From the NCBI GenBank assembly GCA_026706485.1, contig JAPOYR010000011.1:124001-188000 (forward strand): a DNA stretch of 64,000 bases. Direction: 5' to 3'. The stretch comes from Chloroflexota bacterium (GTDB taxonomy: Bacteria; Chloroflexota; UBA11872). Positions 1 through 7,949 of this stretch are shown one piece after another. Under the pieces are notes generated by a model that was given only the letters and a program-made list of their open reading frames with translations, was not told where the DNA came from and searched no databases. The translations under genes and the position numbers were made by a program. Every line of letters begins with the position of its first letter. Within the stretch, counting starts at the first letter, position 1.

Positions 1-363
1 GAATCGTTCGATGAGGCGCATCGCCGCGTCTACGGCTACGACCTGGCCGAGCCGATTGAGATCGTCAATCTGCGCCTGGCCGCGCGCGGCGCCACTGACC
101 GGCCGGAGCTCAAGCCGATTGAGGCCGCCGAGCCGGGTTCGCGACTAACGCCCTTTCGCCGGTCGCCGGTCTACTTCGAGGACGCCTATTGCGACACGCC
201 GCATTTCAATCGCGGCGATCTGCGCGCCGGTCACGCACTCAGCGGTCCGGCAATCGTCAGCGAGGCCAGCAGCACGACCGTAATACCGCCGCGCGCACGG
301 CTGACCGTCGACGCCTACGGCTTCTTGATCGTCGACACGGAGGGGGGCGCGCATGGCAGCTGA
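1..363 (+). CDS. Hydantoinase A / 5-oxoprolinase subunit A family, C-terminal part (5' end outside window)
   Basis: The reading frame is open from base 1 to a TGA at 361-363 and gives the last 120 residues of a protein. The tail has the feel of the HyuA/N-methylhydantoinase A C-terminus: a GYDL segment, an R-x-PVYFED segment and a terminal 'L.GPAIVSEASSTTVIPP' block that is typical where the family ends. Its stop overlaps the start of the hydantoinase B gene by 11 bases, the usual hyuA-hyuB arrangement. In this family the A subunit carries the ATP-binding fold and works with the B subunit on hydantoins, 5-oxoproline or acetone-like substrates; the substrate here cannot be told. N-terminal domains are not visible because the gene is cut by the window edge. 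Confidence 0.85.
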   Translation, partial: ESFDEAHRRVYGYDLAEPIEIVNLRLAARGATDRPELKPIEAAEPGSRLTPFRRSPVYFEDAYCDTPHFNRGDLRAGHALSGPAIVSEASSTTVIPPRARLTVDAYGFLIVDTEGGAHGS

Positions 364-2155
364 CGCAGTGACGATCGAGTTGATCCGCAACGCGCTGATT
401 TCGGTGACGGGCGAGATGCGGACCAAGATCATGCGATCAGCGTTCAGCCCGATCATCTACGAGTCGCTGGATTTCTCGGTCGCGTTCTTCAACGAGCGGG
501 TGGAGACGCTGGCCCAGGCCGACGGACTGCCGTACTTCCTGTGCGACCTGCCCAACGCGGTGCGGGCGGTGATCGAGGACGTGGGCGGGGTCGAGCACAT
601 GCACGCCGGCGATGTCTTCCTCGTCAACGATCCCTATCGCTGCTCGCAGCACCCGCAAGACGTCAGCATCGTCAAGCCCGCCTACTACCGGGAGGTGCTC
701 TTCGGCTTCACCGCGGTGCGGGTGCATCTGATCGATCTGGGCGGCAAGGCCGGCTTCGCGAGCACCGACGCCACCGAGATCTTCCAAGAGGGCCTGGTGA
801 TTCCGACGGTACACCTGCACGTCGAAGGGCGGCTCAATGAGGAGATCGTGCGGCTGATGTCGGCCAACAGCCGCATGTCGCGGTCCACCATGCTCGGCGA
901 CCTGCAGGCGCAGGTGGGCGCCTGCATCGTGGGTGAAGAGCGTCTCGTCGAGGTGATCGACCGCTACGGCTACGACCTGTACCGCGAGTGCTGCGACGCG
1001 CTGCTGGTGCAGGGCGAGGCCTACGCCCGCGCCAAGGTCCAAGAGATCCCCGACGGCAGGTACTCGGCGGAGCTGTTCTTGGATGACGACGGAGTCAACC
1101 GCGACGTGCCGGTCCGAATCGAGGTGACGCTGATCGTCGACGAGTCGGACATGGTGGTGGACCTGACCGGTTCGAGCGGCCCGTGCGCCGGGCCCTACAA
1201 CATGAACCCGAACTACACCAACGCCATTTGTCGGATTGCGTTCAAGAGCCTGACGAGCCCGCATGAGCCGTCGAACGAAGGGCACTTTCGGCCCGTTCAA
1301 GCGCAGGTGCCTGCCGAATCGGTCTTCAACGCCCGGCGGCCGTCGCCCGTGTTCTGGGGTTTCAAAACGGCGGGCACCCTGGTCGATTGCATTCGCCGCG
1401 CCGCGACGCAGGCGGTGGTTGAGCAGCCGATGGCGGGCAACTACGGCTGGAGCTGCGGCGCCCACGTGTTCGGTGAAGATCCCTCCGACGGCAGCTTCTT
1501 CGCCATGGTGGACGAAGCCGGCGGCGGCTGGGGCGCGCGGCCAGGCGCCGACGGTGAGGACGCCATGGTGATGGGGGGCATTCGCAACAACCCGGTTGAG
1601 GTCTCCGAGCGAAAGTTCCCTGTGAGGGTGGAGGCCTACGAGCTCCGGGCAGGGTCGGGCGGGGCCGGAGCGTTTCGCGGCGGCCTTGGCGTGCGGCGAG
1701 CGACCCGCCTGCTGGCCGACGTGCGCCTGGTGGCGAACTTCGAACGCTCGCAGTGTCTGCCCTGGGGGTTGCACGGCGGACAGCCGGGGCGGGGCAGCTT
1801 CATCGAGCTTCACTCCCCGGACGACCACGTGGAGCGGGTGCAGAAGTGCACCAACCATGCACTGCCAGCCGGATCGCGCATGGTCTATTTCACCGGTGGA
1901 GGCGGCGGCTACGGGGACCCGCGCGAGCGTGCGATCGAGCGGGTGGTGGACGACCTGCGTCGCGGCCACATCACGCCGGCTGAGGCGGAGTCCGACTATG
2001 CGGTGTGCGTCGACCAGGACACCGGGCAGGTCGATGAGGCGAAGTCGCGCTTGCTGAGAGCCGGACAGGGACGATCTGACGAATCAGGGGAGTTAGCCGC
2101 GGAGGGTGCCATCGAGGCGCGCCACCCGCTCGCTGGAGAAACGAGGGAAGGATGA
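353..2155 (+). CDS. Hydantoinase B / oxoprolinase subunit B family protein
   Basis: A 600-residue protein, the usual length for HyuB. It begins with the family hallmark 'TIELIRNALISVTGEMRTKIMRSAFSPIIYESLDFS', followed by a segment like 'GDVFLVNDPYRCSQHPQDVSIVKP' (about residues 85-110) and a Gly-rich C-terminal region 'FTGGGGGYGDPRERA' (about 514-528). All are characteristic of the hydantoinase B/oxoprolinase family, which pairs with HyuA for ATP-dependent ring opening. The start overlaps the HyuA stop and the end overlaps the next gene by ATGA, so the three genes look like one translationally coupled unit. The specific substrate is unknown. The last 40 residues after the GGGGGYGDP block are probably a lineage-specific tail. 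Confidence 0.9.
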   Translation: MAADAVTIELIRNALISVTGEMRTKIMRSAFSPIIYESLDFSVAFFNERVETLAQADGLPYFLCDLPNAVRAVIEDVGGVEHMHAGDVFLVNDPYRCSQHPQDVSIVKPAYYREVLFGFTAVRVHLIDLGGKAGFASTDATEIFQEGLVIPTVHLHVEGRLNEEIVRLMSANSRMSRSTMLGDLQAQVGACIVGEERLVEVIDRYGYDLYRECCDALLVQGEAYARAKVQEIPDGRYSAELFLDDDGVNRDVPVRIEVTLIVDESDMVVDLTGSSGPCAGPYNMNPNYTNAICRIAFKSLTSPHEPSNEGHFRPVQAQVPAESVFNARRPSPVFWGFKTAGTLVDCIRRAATQAVVEQPMAGNYGWSCGAHVFGEDPSDGSFFAMVDEAGGGWGARPGADGEDAMVMGGIRNNPVEVSERKFPVRVEAYELRAGSGGAGAFRGGLGVRRATRLLADVRLVANFERSQCLPWGLHGGQPGRGSFIELHSPDDHVERVQKCTNHALPAGSRMVYFTGGGGGYGDPRERAIERVVDDLRRGHITPAEAESDYAVCVDQDTGQVDEAKSRLLRAGQGRSDESGELAAEGAIEARHPLAGETREG

Positions 2156-3126
2156 TCATCGACACCCAAGTGCACATCTTGGAGAAGGCCCACGCCAACG
2201 ATCGCGGCGTGCGGATGCACTACACCTGGCACCCGATGTCGGCCGAGCTGCTGCTCGACGAGATGGACTACGCCGGCGTGGATAAGTGCTTCTTCATCAG
2301 CTACACGGCGGAGGACATCTGGCCGGACCTGGGCGACGCCTGGAACGATCCGACGGCCAACCGCATCACCAAGGAATATTTCCTCGACGCGCTGCCCGGA
2401 AACACCGACCGCCTGATCTGGTTCACCGATCACATCAACCCGGATCGACCGGGGTATCTCGACCGGATCCGGGAGGACCTCGACGCAGGGGCTGTGGGGC
2501 TCAAGATGTTCCCGGCCTATAGGGGACACTTGCCGTCCGATCCCGGCCTGTGCAAGGTCTACGAGCTGTGCGCCGAGCGCGACGTGCCGATCATCATGGC
2601 ATGGGAACGCTGGAACGATCCGCGCCTGCGGGCCTGTGTGTCGGACTACCAGGAGTTTCTGGACCTGTTCGAGCCGGTCGCGCGTGACTTCCCGACGGTG
2701 AAGTTCCTACTCACCCATTGGGGCTGCTTCACCTGGGGCGACCTGTGGCTGCAAAACTGCCGCCCGCCGTTTCCGCTGCTTGACCCGTTCGTGCGGTTGC
2801 TGAACCGGCACGAGCACCTCTACACCGACATCGCCGCCGTCACGATCTTTTTCGGCGATGAGATGGCGTGGACCAACGGCCGCATGGAAGGCGCGGAGTG
2901 GGAGTACCCCTACGCCAACGGTCTTGCCCTGCTCGAAGGGCTGGTGAAGGGCGCGGGCGCGGAGCGTGTCATGTGGGGCACGGACTGGCCGTGGACCGAC
3001 GGCCGCTGCACCTACAAGCAAAACCTCACTATGGTCTCCACGCATGCGGACTTTCTATCCGACGAGGAGAAGCGGCTCGTCCTGGGCGTCAACGCGGCGA
3101 AGTTCGCCGGGCTGTCTATCGACTGA
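2152..3126 (+). CDS. Amidohydrolase-family metal-dependent hydrolase (TIM barrel)
   Basis: 324 residues starting MIIDTQVHIL, where D-x-x-V-H is the short first-strand metal motif of the amidohydrolase-2 type (DxHxH in many members, here D4-Q-V-H7). Later strands supply 'FLLTHWGC' (about residue 184) and 'RVMWGTDWPWTD' (about 275), the conserved His and Asp blocks of this family. Members hydrolyse or decarboxylate cyclic or aromatic acids and lactones. Coupling to the hydantoinase pair by an ATGA overlap suggests it acts on the ring-opened product or a related compound, but that is inference. No signal peptide is visible, so it is probably cytoplasmic. Confidence 0.85.
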   Translation: MIIDTQVHILEKAHANDRGVRMHYTWHPMSAELLLDEMDYAGVDKCFFISYTAEDIWPDLGDAWNDPTANRITKEYFLDALPGNTDRLIWFTDHINPDRPGYLDRIREDLDAGAVGLKMFPAYRGHLPSDPGLCKVYELCAERDVPIIMAWERWNDPRLRACVSDYQEFLDLFEPVARDFPTVKFLLTHWGCFTWGDLWLQNCRPPFPLLDPFVRLLNRHEHLYTDIAAVTIFFGDEMAWTNGRMEGAEWEYPYANGLALLEGLVKGAGAERVMWGTDWPWTDGRCTYKQNLTMVSTHADFLSDEEKRLVLGVNAAKFAGLSID

Positions 3127-3137
3127 GGGCTGATTGC

Positions 3138-3156
3138 GGCCGCGGTAACAGCGGCC
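3138..3156. terminator. GC hairpin between convergent genes
   Basis: GGCCGC (3138-3143) pairs with GCGGCC (3151-3156) around a 7-base loop. It lies between the amidohydrolase stop and the end of the opposing exporter permease. There is no T-tract, so a role in termination is only plausible. Confidence 0.3.
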
Positions 3157-3255
3157 ACGGTCACGGCGCTAAAGCCATGCGTTTCTGCCCACGGGCCAAA
3201 GCCGCCGACGTCGACGCTACGGACCGCTGGTGCTCGGAGGAGGGAAACGCGAGGT

Positions 3256-6096
3256 CTACTCGTCCCCGAACTTGATGGCGGCATGCGTGCGGATGCCCCA
3301 CAGCCTCCGCATGGTCACGGCCAGCACCAACGCAAGCGCGATGCCGAGCACCACGAATAGCTTGCCCAAGTCATCCCAGGCCGTGACAGCCACGAAAGGC
3401 GGCATTCTGTCCAGTCGTTCTCCGTGGAGCTGCATGAATGGCGTAAACAGCGCGCCCGTGAGGATCCCCAGCGCGGTGCCGGCCGCCGTTCCCAGCACGA
3501 CCAGGAAGCCGTGCTCGAAAACGATGAGCGCCACCATCTGGCGCCGTGCAATCCCCATGGCGCGCAGGATTCCGAATTCCGGGAGTTGACGCCGGAACGA
3601 TATGAGGGCGTAGGTCGCGAGGCTGGCCACCGTCAGCAGCACGGAAATCACAAACCCTGCCGAGAGAATCCCGAACGTTCCGATCCGCGTGGCGTCGTTG
3701 CGGGCGCTCGCGAGCAATTCCCGCGCATCGAACGCCTTAATCACGCGGTAGCCCAGCTCTCGAAGACCGCTGACAAGCTCGCCGGCTCCCACGCCAGGAT
3801 GAAGTCGCGCGAGCACGTTCCACGGAGATTCCCCCAAGTACCGTTCGAGGCGCCCGAGGTCCGCCACCACGAAGAAGCCGTCGTTGGGAAAGTGGGTGGG
3901 GAACGTGTCGATGACGCCCGCCGCAAAAAACCCCAGCTCAACCTCGCCGACTGCGACGTTCACGGAGTCGCCCACTTGCAGATCGGGGAGCTCCGCCAGG
4001 AGTCGGCGATCGACCAGCAAGGCCCGATCGTCGATGATCATCGCGTTCATCAGCGCCTCGAGTGACGCGGGTGCGAAATCCCGGCGCCACGCCACCGTCT
4101 GGGCGAACGGACCCGGGTCCACGCCGTAGACCGTCACCGTGCGGGAGTAGGCCAAGGGTCCGCCCAACAGTCTGACCACAGCGTCATCGCGCCAGAGGCG
4201 AGCCGCCCGGTCCACCGCGGCAGCGCCCCCGGCGTTGGCGTCCAGATGCCCCTCGATCGGGGGCATGTGCCAGATCCCCTGGCCGTCATCGAACTCGCCG
4301 TACTCCTCGAAGAAGGCATCCGCGCCGATCTGGTAGTACGCGCCGTCTTCCAGATTCCGGTTGATGGTGGCCGCCATCGACGCGCCGAACGTGCCGGTGG
4401 CAAAGGTCAACATGAGCAGGATCATCAGTCCCGTGAATGGACCCGCGCGCCGTCCCATCTGCCGCAAGCCCAGAAACAACACGACGCCACCCATGCGCGA
4501 CGCCGCCCATGTCAGGCAACGGACGATCCACGGGACCAGCCGCAGGAAGACCAAGGCGCTCGCCAGGATGAAGACGATGGGGATGAGCACAAGCAGGGTT
4601 CGCGAGAAGGGTTCGGCCTCGGGACCTAAGTCCGGCAGGGCATCCCAACTGCGCAACGTGGCGTAGCCATAGAGAGCCAGCCCCAGCAGCCCGAGGTCAA
4701 GAAAGAATCGCTGATAGAACGGCCCGCGCCGGGCCCGCGCGACCTGCTGCCGATGGGTCACGATCGATCGACGCGCGGCGCCGACTACCGGCGCCAGGAT
4801 GGCGAGAATCCCCAACCCCGCGGTGGCCGCGGCCAGCCCAAAGTGGCCTGCCGTCAGCTCCAGTCGCAGGTCGGCCCGATTCGTAAACTCGAGGAAGCCG
4901 AGCGTCTTTCCAATCGCCTGGGCGATTCCCATGCCCAGAAACGGCCCCACGGCGATCGCCAGTCCGGCCAGCGGAAGAGTCTCAAGGAGATAGACGGCGA
5001 CGACTTGCCGCGTGCTGGCGCCGCGGCTCTTGAGCACGGCGATCTCGGCACGTTGCCCGTCCACGACCATCCCGGTCGAGAGCGCCATGAAATAGAGGAC
5101 GAGGCCCACGACGGGAGCGCTGAGGACGAACAACGTGAGCTCGACCGTCATTCGCTGCTGGTCCGCGGCGACCAGAATGCGGTCCAGGCGCGTTTCCACC
5201 CTCGCGTTGGGTGCCACGGTCCCCGCCAGCGGGTCGAGTTGGCGCAACCCGCCGATGATGCGCTGGTAGTTGGCGGCACGAATGGCGTCCGGGTCGAAGT
5301 TCGAGTACCAGACCGCCTCGCCGTAGAGGCTGGGTCGAAGGACGAGGAGACCGCTCACGAACGCATCGCGGTCAACGATCACCGCGCCTTGGTCGAAATC
5401 GCCGGGCTCTTTGAACCAAAAGATCGAGTCGGAGTCCGTGGGGACGAAGCGGCCCACGATCTCCACACGGACGACAAATGACCCGGTGGCGCGGGCGTCG
5501 CTGTGGGTCAGCTCGATGTGGTCGCCAAGCAGCAGACCGTGGTCATCCATCGCGCGCGACGACATCATCCCTTCGAGGAGCACGAACCGCGCGCCGGATG
5601 CGCCCTGGGCCGTCCTGACCGGATCGGCCGGCAGCCGCCCTTCCAGCAGCTCGACGTTGTCGGCCATCCCCGTCATGGTGGCGAGGTATCCGAAAATGAA
5701 TGAGGACGGCCGCAGCGGCTCACCGGTCGACGCAAACGCTTCGACGGGCATCCGGTCCGACTCGAGATAGCTCACCCGTTGGCGTTCGGGCAGTCCGACG
5801 CGATCGGCGAGCTGCGTACTCAACACCTCGGAGGCGCGCTGATACCCCTCTCGCCCCATCGCCGGCTGGCGGGTCCGGCCTTCGGAGTGGCGCACGACGA
5901 CGCTGGACGCCAGCGGGAGGCGCGCGTGCTCGATCTCGCGTCTGAGCAAGGCATCGCTGAAACCCGCGGCAAACAGCGGCACCGCGGTCACCAGGGCCAC
6001 GCTGACCCACATGCCGACGGCCACGATCAGGATCGCGGGCCCACTGCTGCGCAGGCGCCGAAGCACCAGTGCCGCGAGCGCCCGCGTGAACGTCAC
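3256..6096 (-). CDS. ABC transporter permease of the FtsX/MacB type (large two-module form)
   Basis: 946 residues with a GTG start 2 bases after the adaptor gene's stop. Architecture: an N-terminal membrane segment (about 18-42) and an extracytoplasmic domain. A first FtsX module (about 315-465) contains 'RAEIAVLKSRGASTRQVV'. Further membrane segments lie near 495-575, followed by a second extracytoplasmic domain. A C-terminal FtsX module (about 800-940) contains 'ISFRRQLPEFGILRAMGIARRQM'. The two EIxxLKxxGA-like cytoplasmic loops are the signature of this superfamily, which couples ATP hydrolysis to periplasmic or envelope work rather than to classical transport. The upstream HlyD-like lipoprotein is the natural partner. 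No ATP-binding subunit lies next to it, so the ATPase must be encoded elsewhere. Confidence 0.88.
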   Translation of the reverse strand: MTFTRALAALVLRRLRSSGPAILIVAVGMWVSVALVTAVPLFAAGFSDALLRREIEHARLPLASSVVVRHSEGRTRQPAMGREGYQRASEVLSTQLADRVGLPERQRVSYLESDRMPVEAFASTGEPLRPSSFIFGYLATMTGMADNVELLEGRLPADPVRTAQGASGARFVLLEGMMSSRAMDDHGLLLGDHIELTHSDARATGSFVVRVEIVGRFVPTDSDSIFWFKEPGDFDQGAVIVDRDAFVSGLLVLRPSLYGEAVWYSNFDPDAIRAANYQRIIGGLRQLDPLAGTVAPNARVETRLDRILVAADQQRMTVELTLFVLSAPVVGLVLYFMALSTGMVVDGQRAEIAVLKSRGASTRQVVAVYLLETLPLAGLAIAVGPFLGMGIAQAIGKTLGFLEFTNRADLRLELTAGHFGLAAATAGLGILAILAPVVGAARRSIVTHRQQVARARRGPFYQRFFLDLGLLGLALYGYATLRSWDALPDLGPEAEPFSRTLLVLIPIVFILASALVFLRLVPWIVRCLTWAASRMGGVVLFLGLRQMGRRAGPFTGLMILLMLTFATGTFGASMAATINRNLEDGAYYQIGADAFFEEYGEFDDGQGIWHMPPIEGHLDANAGGAAAVDRAARLWRDDAVVRLLGGPLAYSRTVTVYGVDPGPFAQTVAWRRDFAPASLEALMNAMIIDDRALLVDRRLLAELPDLQVGDSVNVAVGEVELGFFAAGVIDTFPTHFPNDGFFVVADLGRLERYLGESPWNVLARLHPGVGAGELVSGLRELGYRVIKAFDARELLASARNDATRIGTFGILSAGFVISVLLTVASLATYALISFRRQLPEFGILRAMGIARRQMVALIVFEHGFLVVLGTAAGTALGILTGALFTPFMQLHGERLDRMPPFVAVTAWDDLGKLFVVLGIALALVLAVTMRRLWGIRTHAAIKFGDE

Positions 6097-6098
6097 GG

Positions 6099-7712
6099 TC
6101 AGTAGGACTCGAAGATGACGGCGCCTTCCTCGACCCCGTCAATGATCTCGATCTCGGAGTCACTGCGAATGCCGGTGCGCACCGGCAGGCTGCGGCGCCG
6201 CCCATCGATGAGCGCCTCGACGAAGTGGCGCAAGTTCACGGTACGGACGGCCGTGATGGGGACCTTCAGGACGTGATCCTTGACCTGCAGGGTGATCGTC
6301 ATGAACGCGCGCATCCCGATCTCGACATCCGCGTCGGCCCAATCCGCGGTGATCTTCGCTTCGTCGATGCGCACGGTGCCGCCGCCCGGCGTCCCGACCT
6401 CGTGCGGCAACACGGCAACCCGTCCCTGGAAGACCGTCCCCTCCAGTCCACCCACGACCACGTCCACCGCCTGGCCCACCGCAAGCTGGGACTGATACCC
6501 GCGAGGCACGCTGGCGCGCACCACCAGCGTGCTTGCATCGGCCATCTCAACGATCGCCTCACCCGGTTGCACTTGGGTGCCGGGCACGCGCGGCACGTAC
6601 GTCACCACGCCGTCGAACGGAGCCGTGAGTTGGTGGTCGTCCGTGGGCGCGGTCAACTCCGCCAGCCTCGAACGGGCAGCCACAGCCGCTTCGCGTAGCG
6701 TCGCGACATCATGAGCCGCACCAAGCTCGGCATTCTCGATAGCAGCGAGGGATCGCTGGGCCGCGTCGCGCCGGAGAACGGTGGCCTGCTGGACCGTCCG
6801 CGCATGCTTGATCGTGGCCTCGTCCGCTCCGGACCGGAGGGCTTCCAATTCGGCTTCGGCGCTGGCAAGCAAAGCCTCGGCGCTTGCCGTCGACGCCCGC
6901 GCGACCTGCAGCGCGGGCGGACCCTCCGAACGCTCAAGCAGGGAGAGTTCGTAGCGCGCGCCGGCCAAGGCGAGCGTGACGGCGGCCACGGACTGCTCGG
7001 CCGCTGCCAACGCTTCGGCGGAAGCCGGCGGGCTCTGGCCTTGCAGGCGCCGCAGCTCGTCCTGGGCGCTCATCAGCCGGAGCGCATGGAACTCAACGTC
7101 GGCGCTGGCGGCGTCGATGGCCGCCGGCAGCGTCTCCTCGATGCGGCGCACCTCCGCCCGGCGACCGGCAACCGCAGCCTCCGCCGTGGCAACCGCTGCC
7201 TGCGCGGAGGCAAGGCTTGCCGCCGAAGGTCCGGCGAGCAACGCCTCAAGCGCTTGCTGCCGGGCAAAGACTTGGCTCTGGGCCAGCAGCAGCGCCTCTT
7301 CGGCCGCCGCCTGTTGCTCGAAGAGCTCGGTTTCGGCGGTGGTGAGCTGCTGCTCGGCGCTCTCGAGCTCCTCCCGCGCCGCCGCGATTTCTTCCGCCCT
7401 GGCACCGGTGTCCAGCTCCGCTACCACCTCCCCGGCCCGCACCGCATCGCCACGCCGCACGTGGACCACGTCGAGCAGTCCCGGGACGTCGAACGCGAGA
7501 GCCGTCTCCAGTTCGGCCGCCACTCGGCCGTCCAGCCGGATGTCTTGCTGGATGCGGCCTCGCTGGACCTCGACCGTGGGACGGTCGAGATAGCTCGGGG
7601 GCGCCATGATCAGCGCCGGGGCGCTCGATTCGCTCTCGGTAACGAAGTCGCAGCCGGTCACAGCGAGACACGCCAGGGCCAAAGCCCCGAGGGCGCGGAT
7701 GCCATTCCTCAC
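6099..7712 (-). CDS. HlyD/MFP-family efflux adaptor lipoprotein
   Basis: 537 residues when started at GTG 7712. I prefer this over the longer open frame to 7898 because it puts a clean lipoprotein signal at the N-terminus (VRNGIRALGALALAC then lipobox VTGC, acylated Cys21). It contains a long Ala/Glu-rich coiled coil (about 105-330) flanked by lipoyl-like half motifs, followed by a beta-barrel region with 'LTAPFDGVVTYVPRVPGTQVQPGEAIVEMADASTLVVRASVP'-type features spread over about 350-400. This is the layout of MacA/HlyD adaptors. It sits directly upstream of the FtsX-type permease and probably bridges it to the outside. A candidate promoter lies at 7768-7796 on the minus strand. Confidence 0.85.
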   Translation of the reverse strand: MRNGIRALGALALACLAVTGCDFVTESESSAPALIMAPPSYLDRPTVEVQRGRIQQDIRLDGRVAAELETALAFDVPGLLDVVHVRRGDAVRAGEVVAELDTGARAEEIAAAREELESAEQQLTTAETELFEQQAAAEEALLLAQSQVFARQQALEALLAGPSAASLASAQAAVATAEAAVAGRRAEVRRIEETLPAAIDAASADVEFHALRLMSAQDELRRLQGQSPPASAEALAAAEQSVAAVTLALAGARYELSLLERSEGPPALQVARASTASAEALLASAEAELEALRSGADEATIKHARTVQQATVLRRDAAQRSLAAIENAELGAAHDVATLREAAVAARSRLAELTAPTDDHQLTAPFDGVVTYVPRVPGTQVQPGEAIVEMADASTLVVRASVPRGYQSQLAVGQAVDVVVGGLEGTVFQGRVAVLPHEVGTPGGGTVRIDEAKITADWADADVEIGMRAFMTITLQVKDHVLKVPITAVRTVNLRHFVEALIDGRRRSLPVRTGIRSDSEIEIIDGVEEGAVIFESY

Positions 7713-7767
7713 GTCGGCCACCCGAGTCACGGACCGCCCGGCAACGCTGTTCTCGCCGGTGAAGTCG

Positions 7768-7796
7768 ATTCTACCGGCAGGCCCGGTGCCGCAGAA
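7768..7796 (-). promoter_or_regulatory. Candidate promoter of the adaptor/permease operon
   Basis: On the minus strand TTCTGC is separated by 17 bases from TAGAAT (7768-7773), and transcription would start about 50 bases before the GTG at 7712. Identified by eye only. Confidence 0.4.
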
Positions 7797-7949
7797 TCCG
7801 TGGAGACCGCGTTTGCTCGCCGCCGCTAGAAAGCCCGTGGTGTACGCGAACGGAACGTCCCGGCGCCTGGCGGACCCTCCAGCAAGTACTCTCCACATGC
7901 GGATCCCGCACGAGAGTCAACGACCGTGCGGCCGGGTCTGGAGTCGCTG

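Noticed and set aside
437-1969. Long open frame (510 codons) on the minus strand inside hydantoinase B
   Set aside because: Mirror frame of a GC-rich real gene; low-complexity His/Arg/Ala composition and no family similarity.
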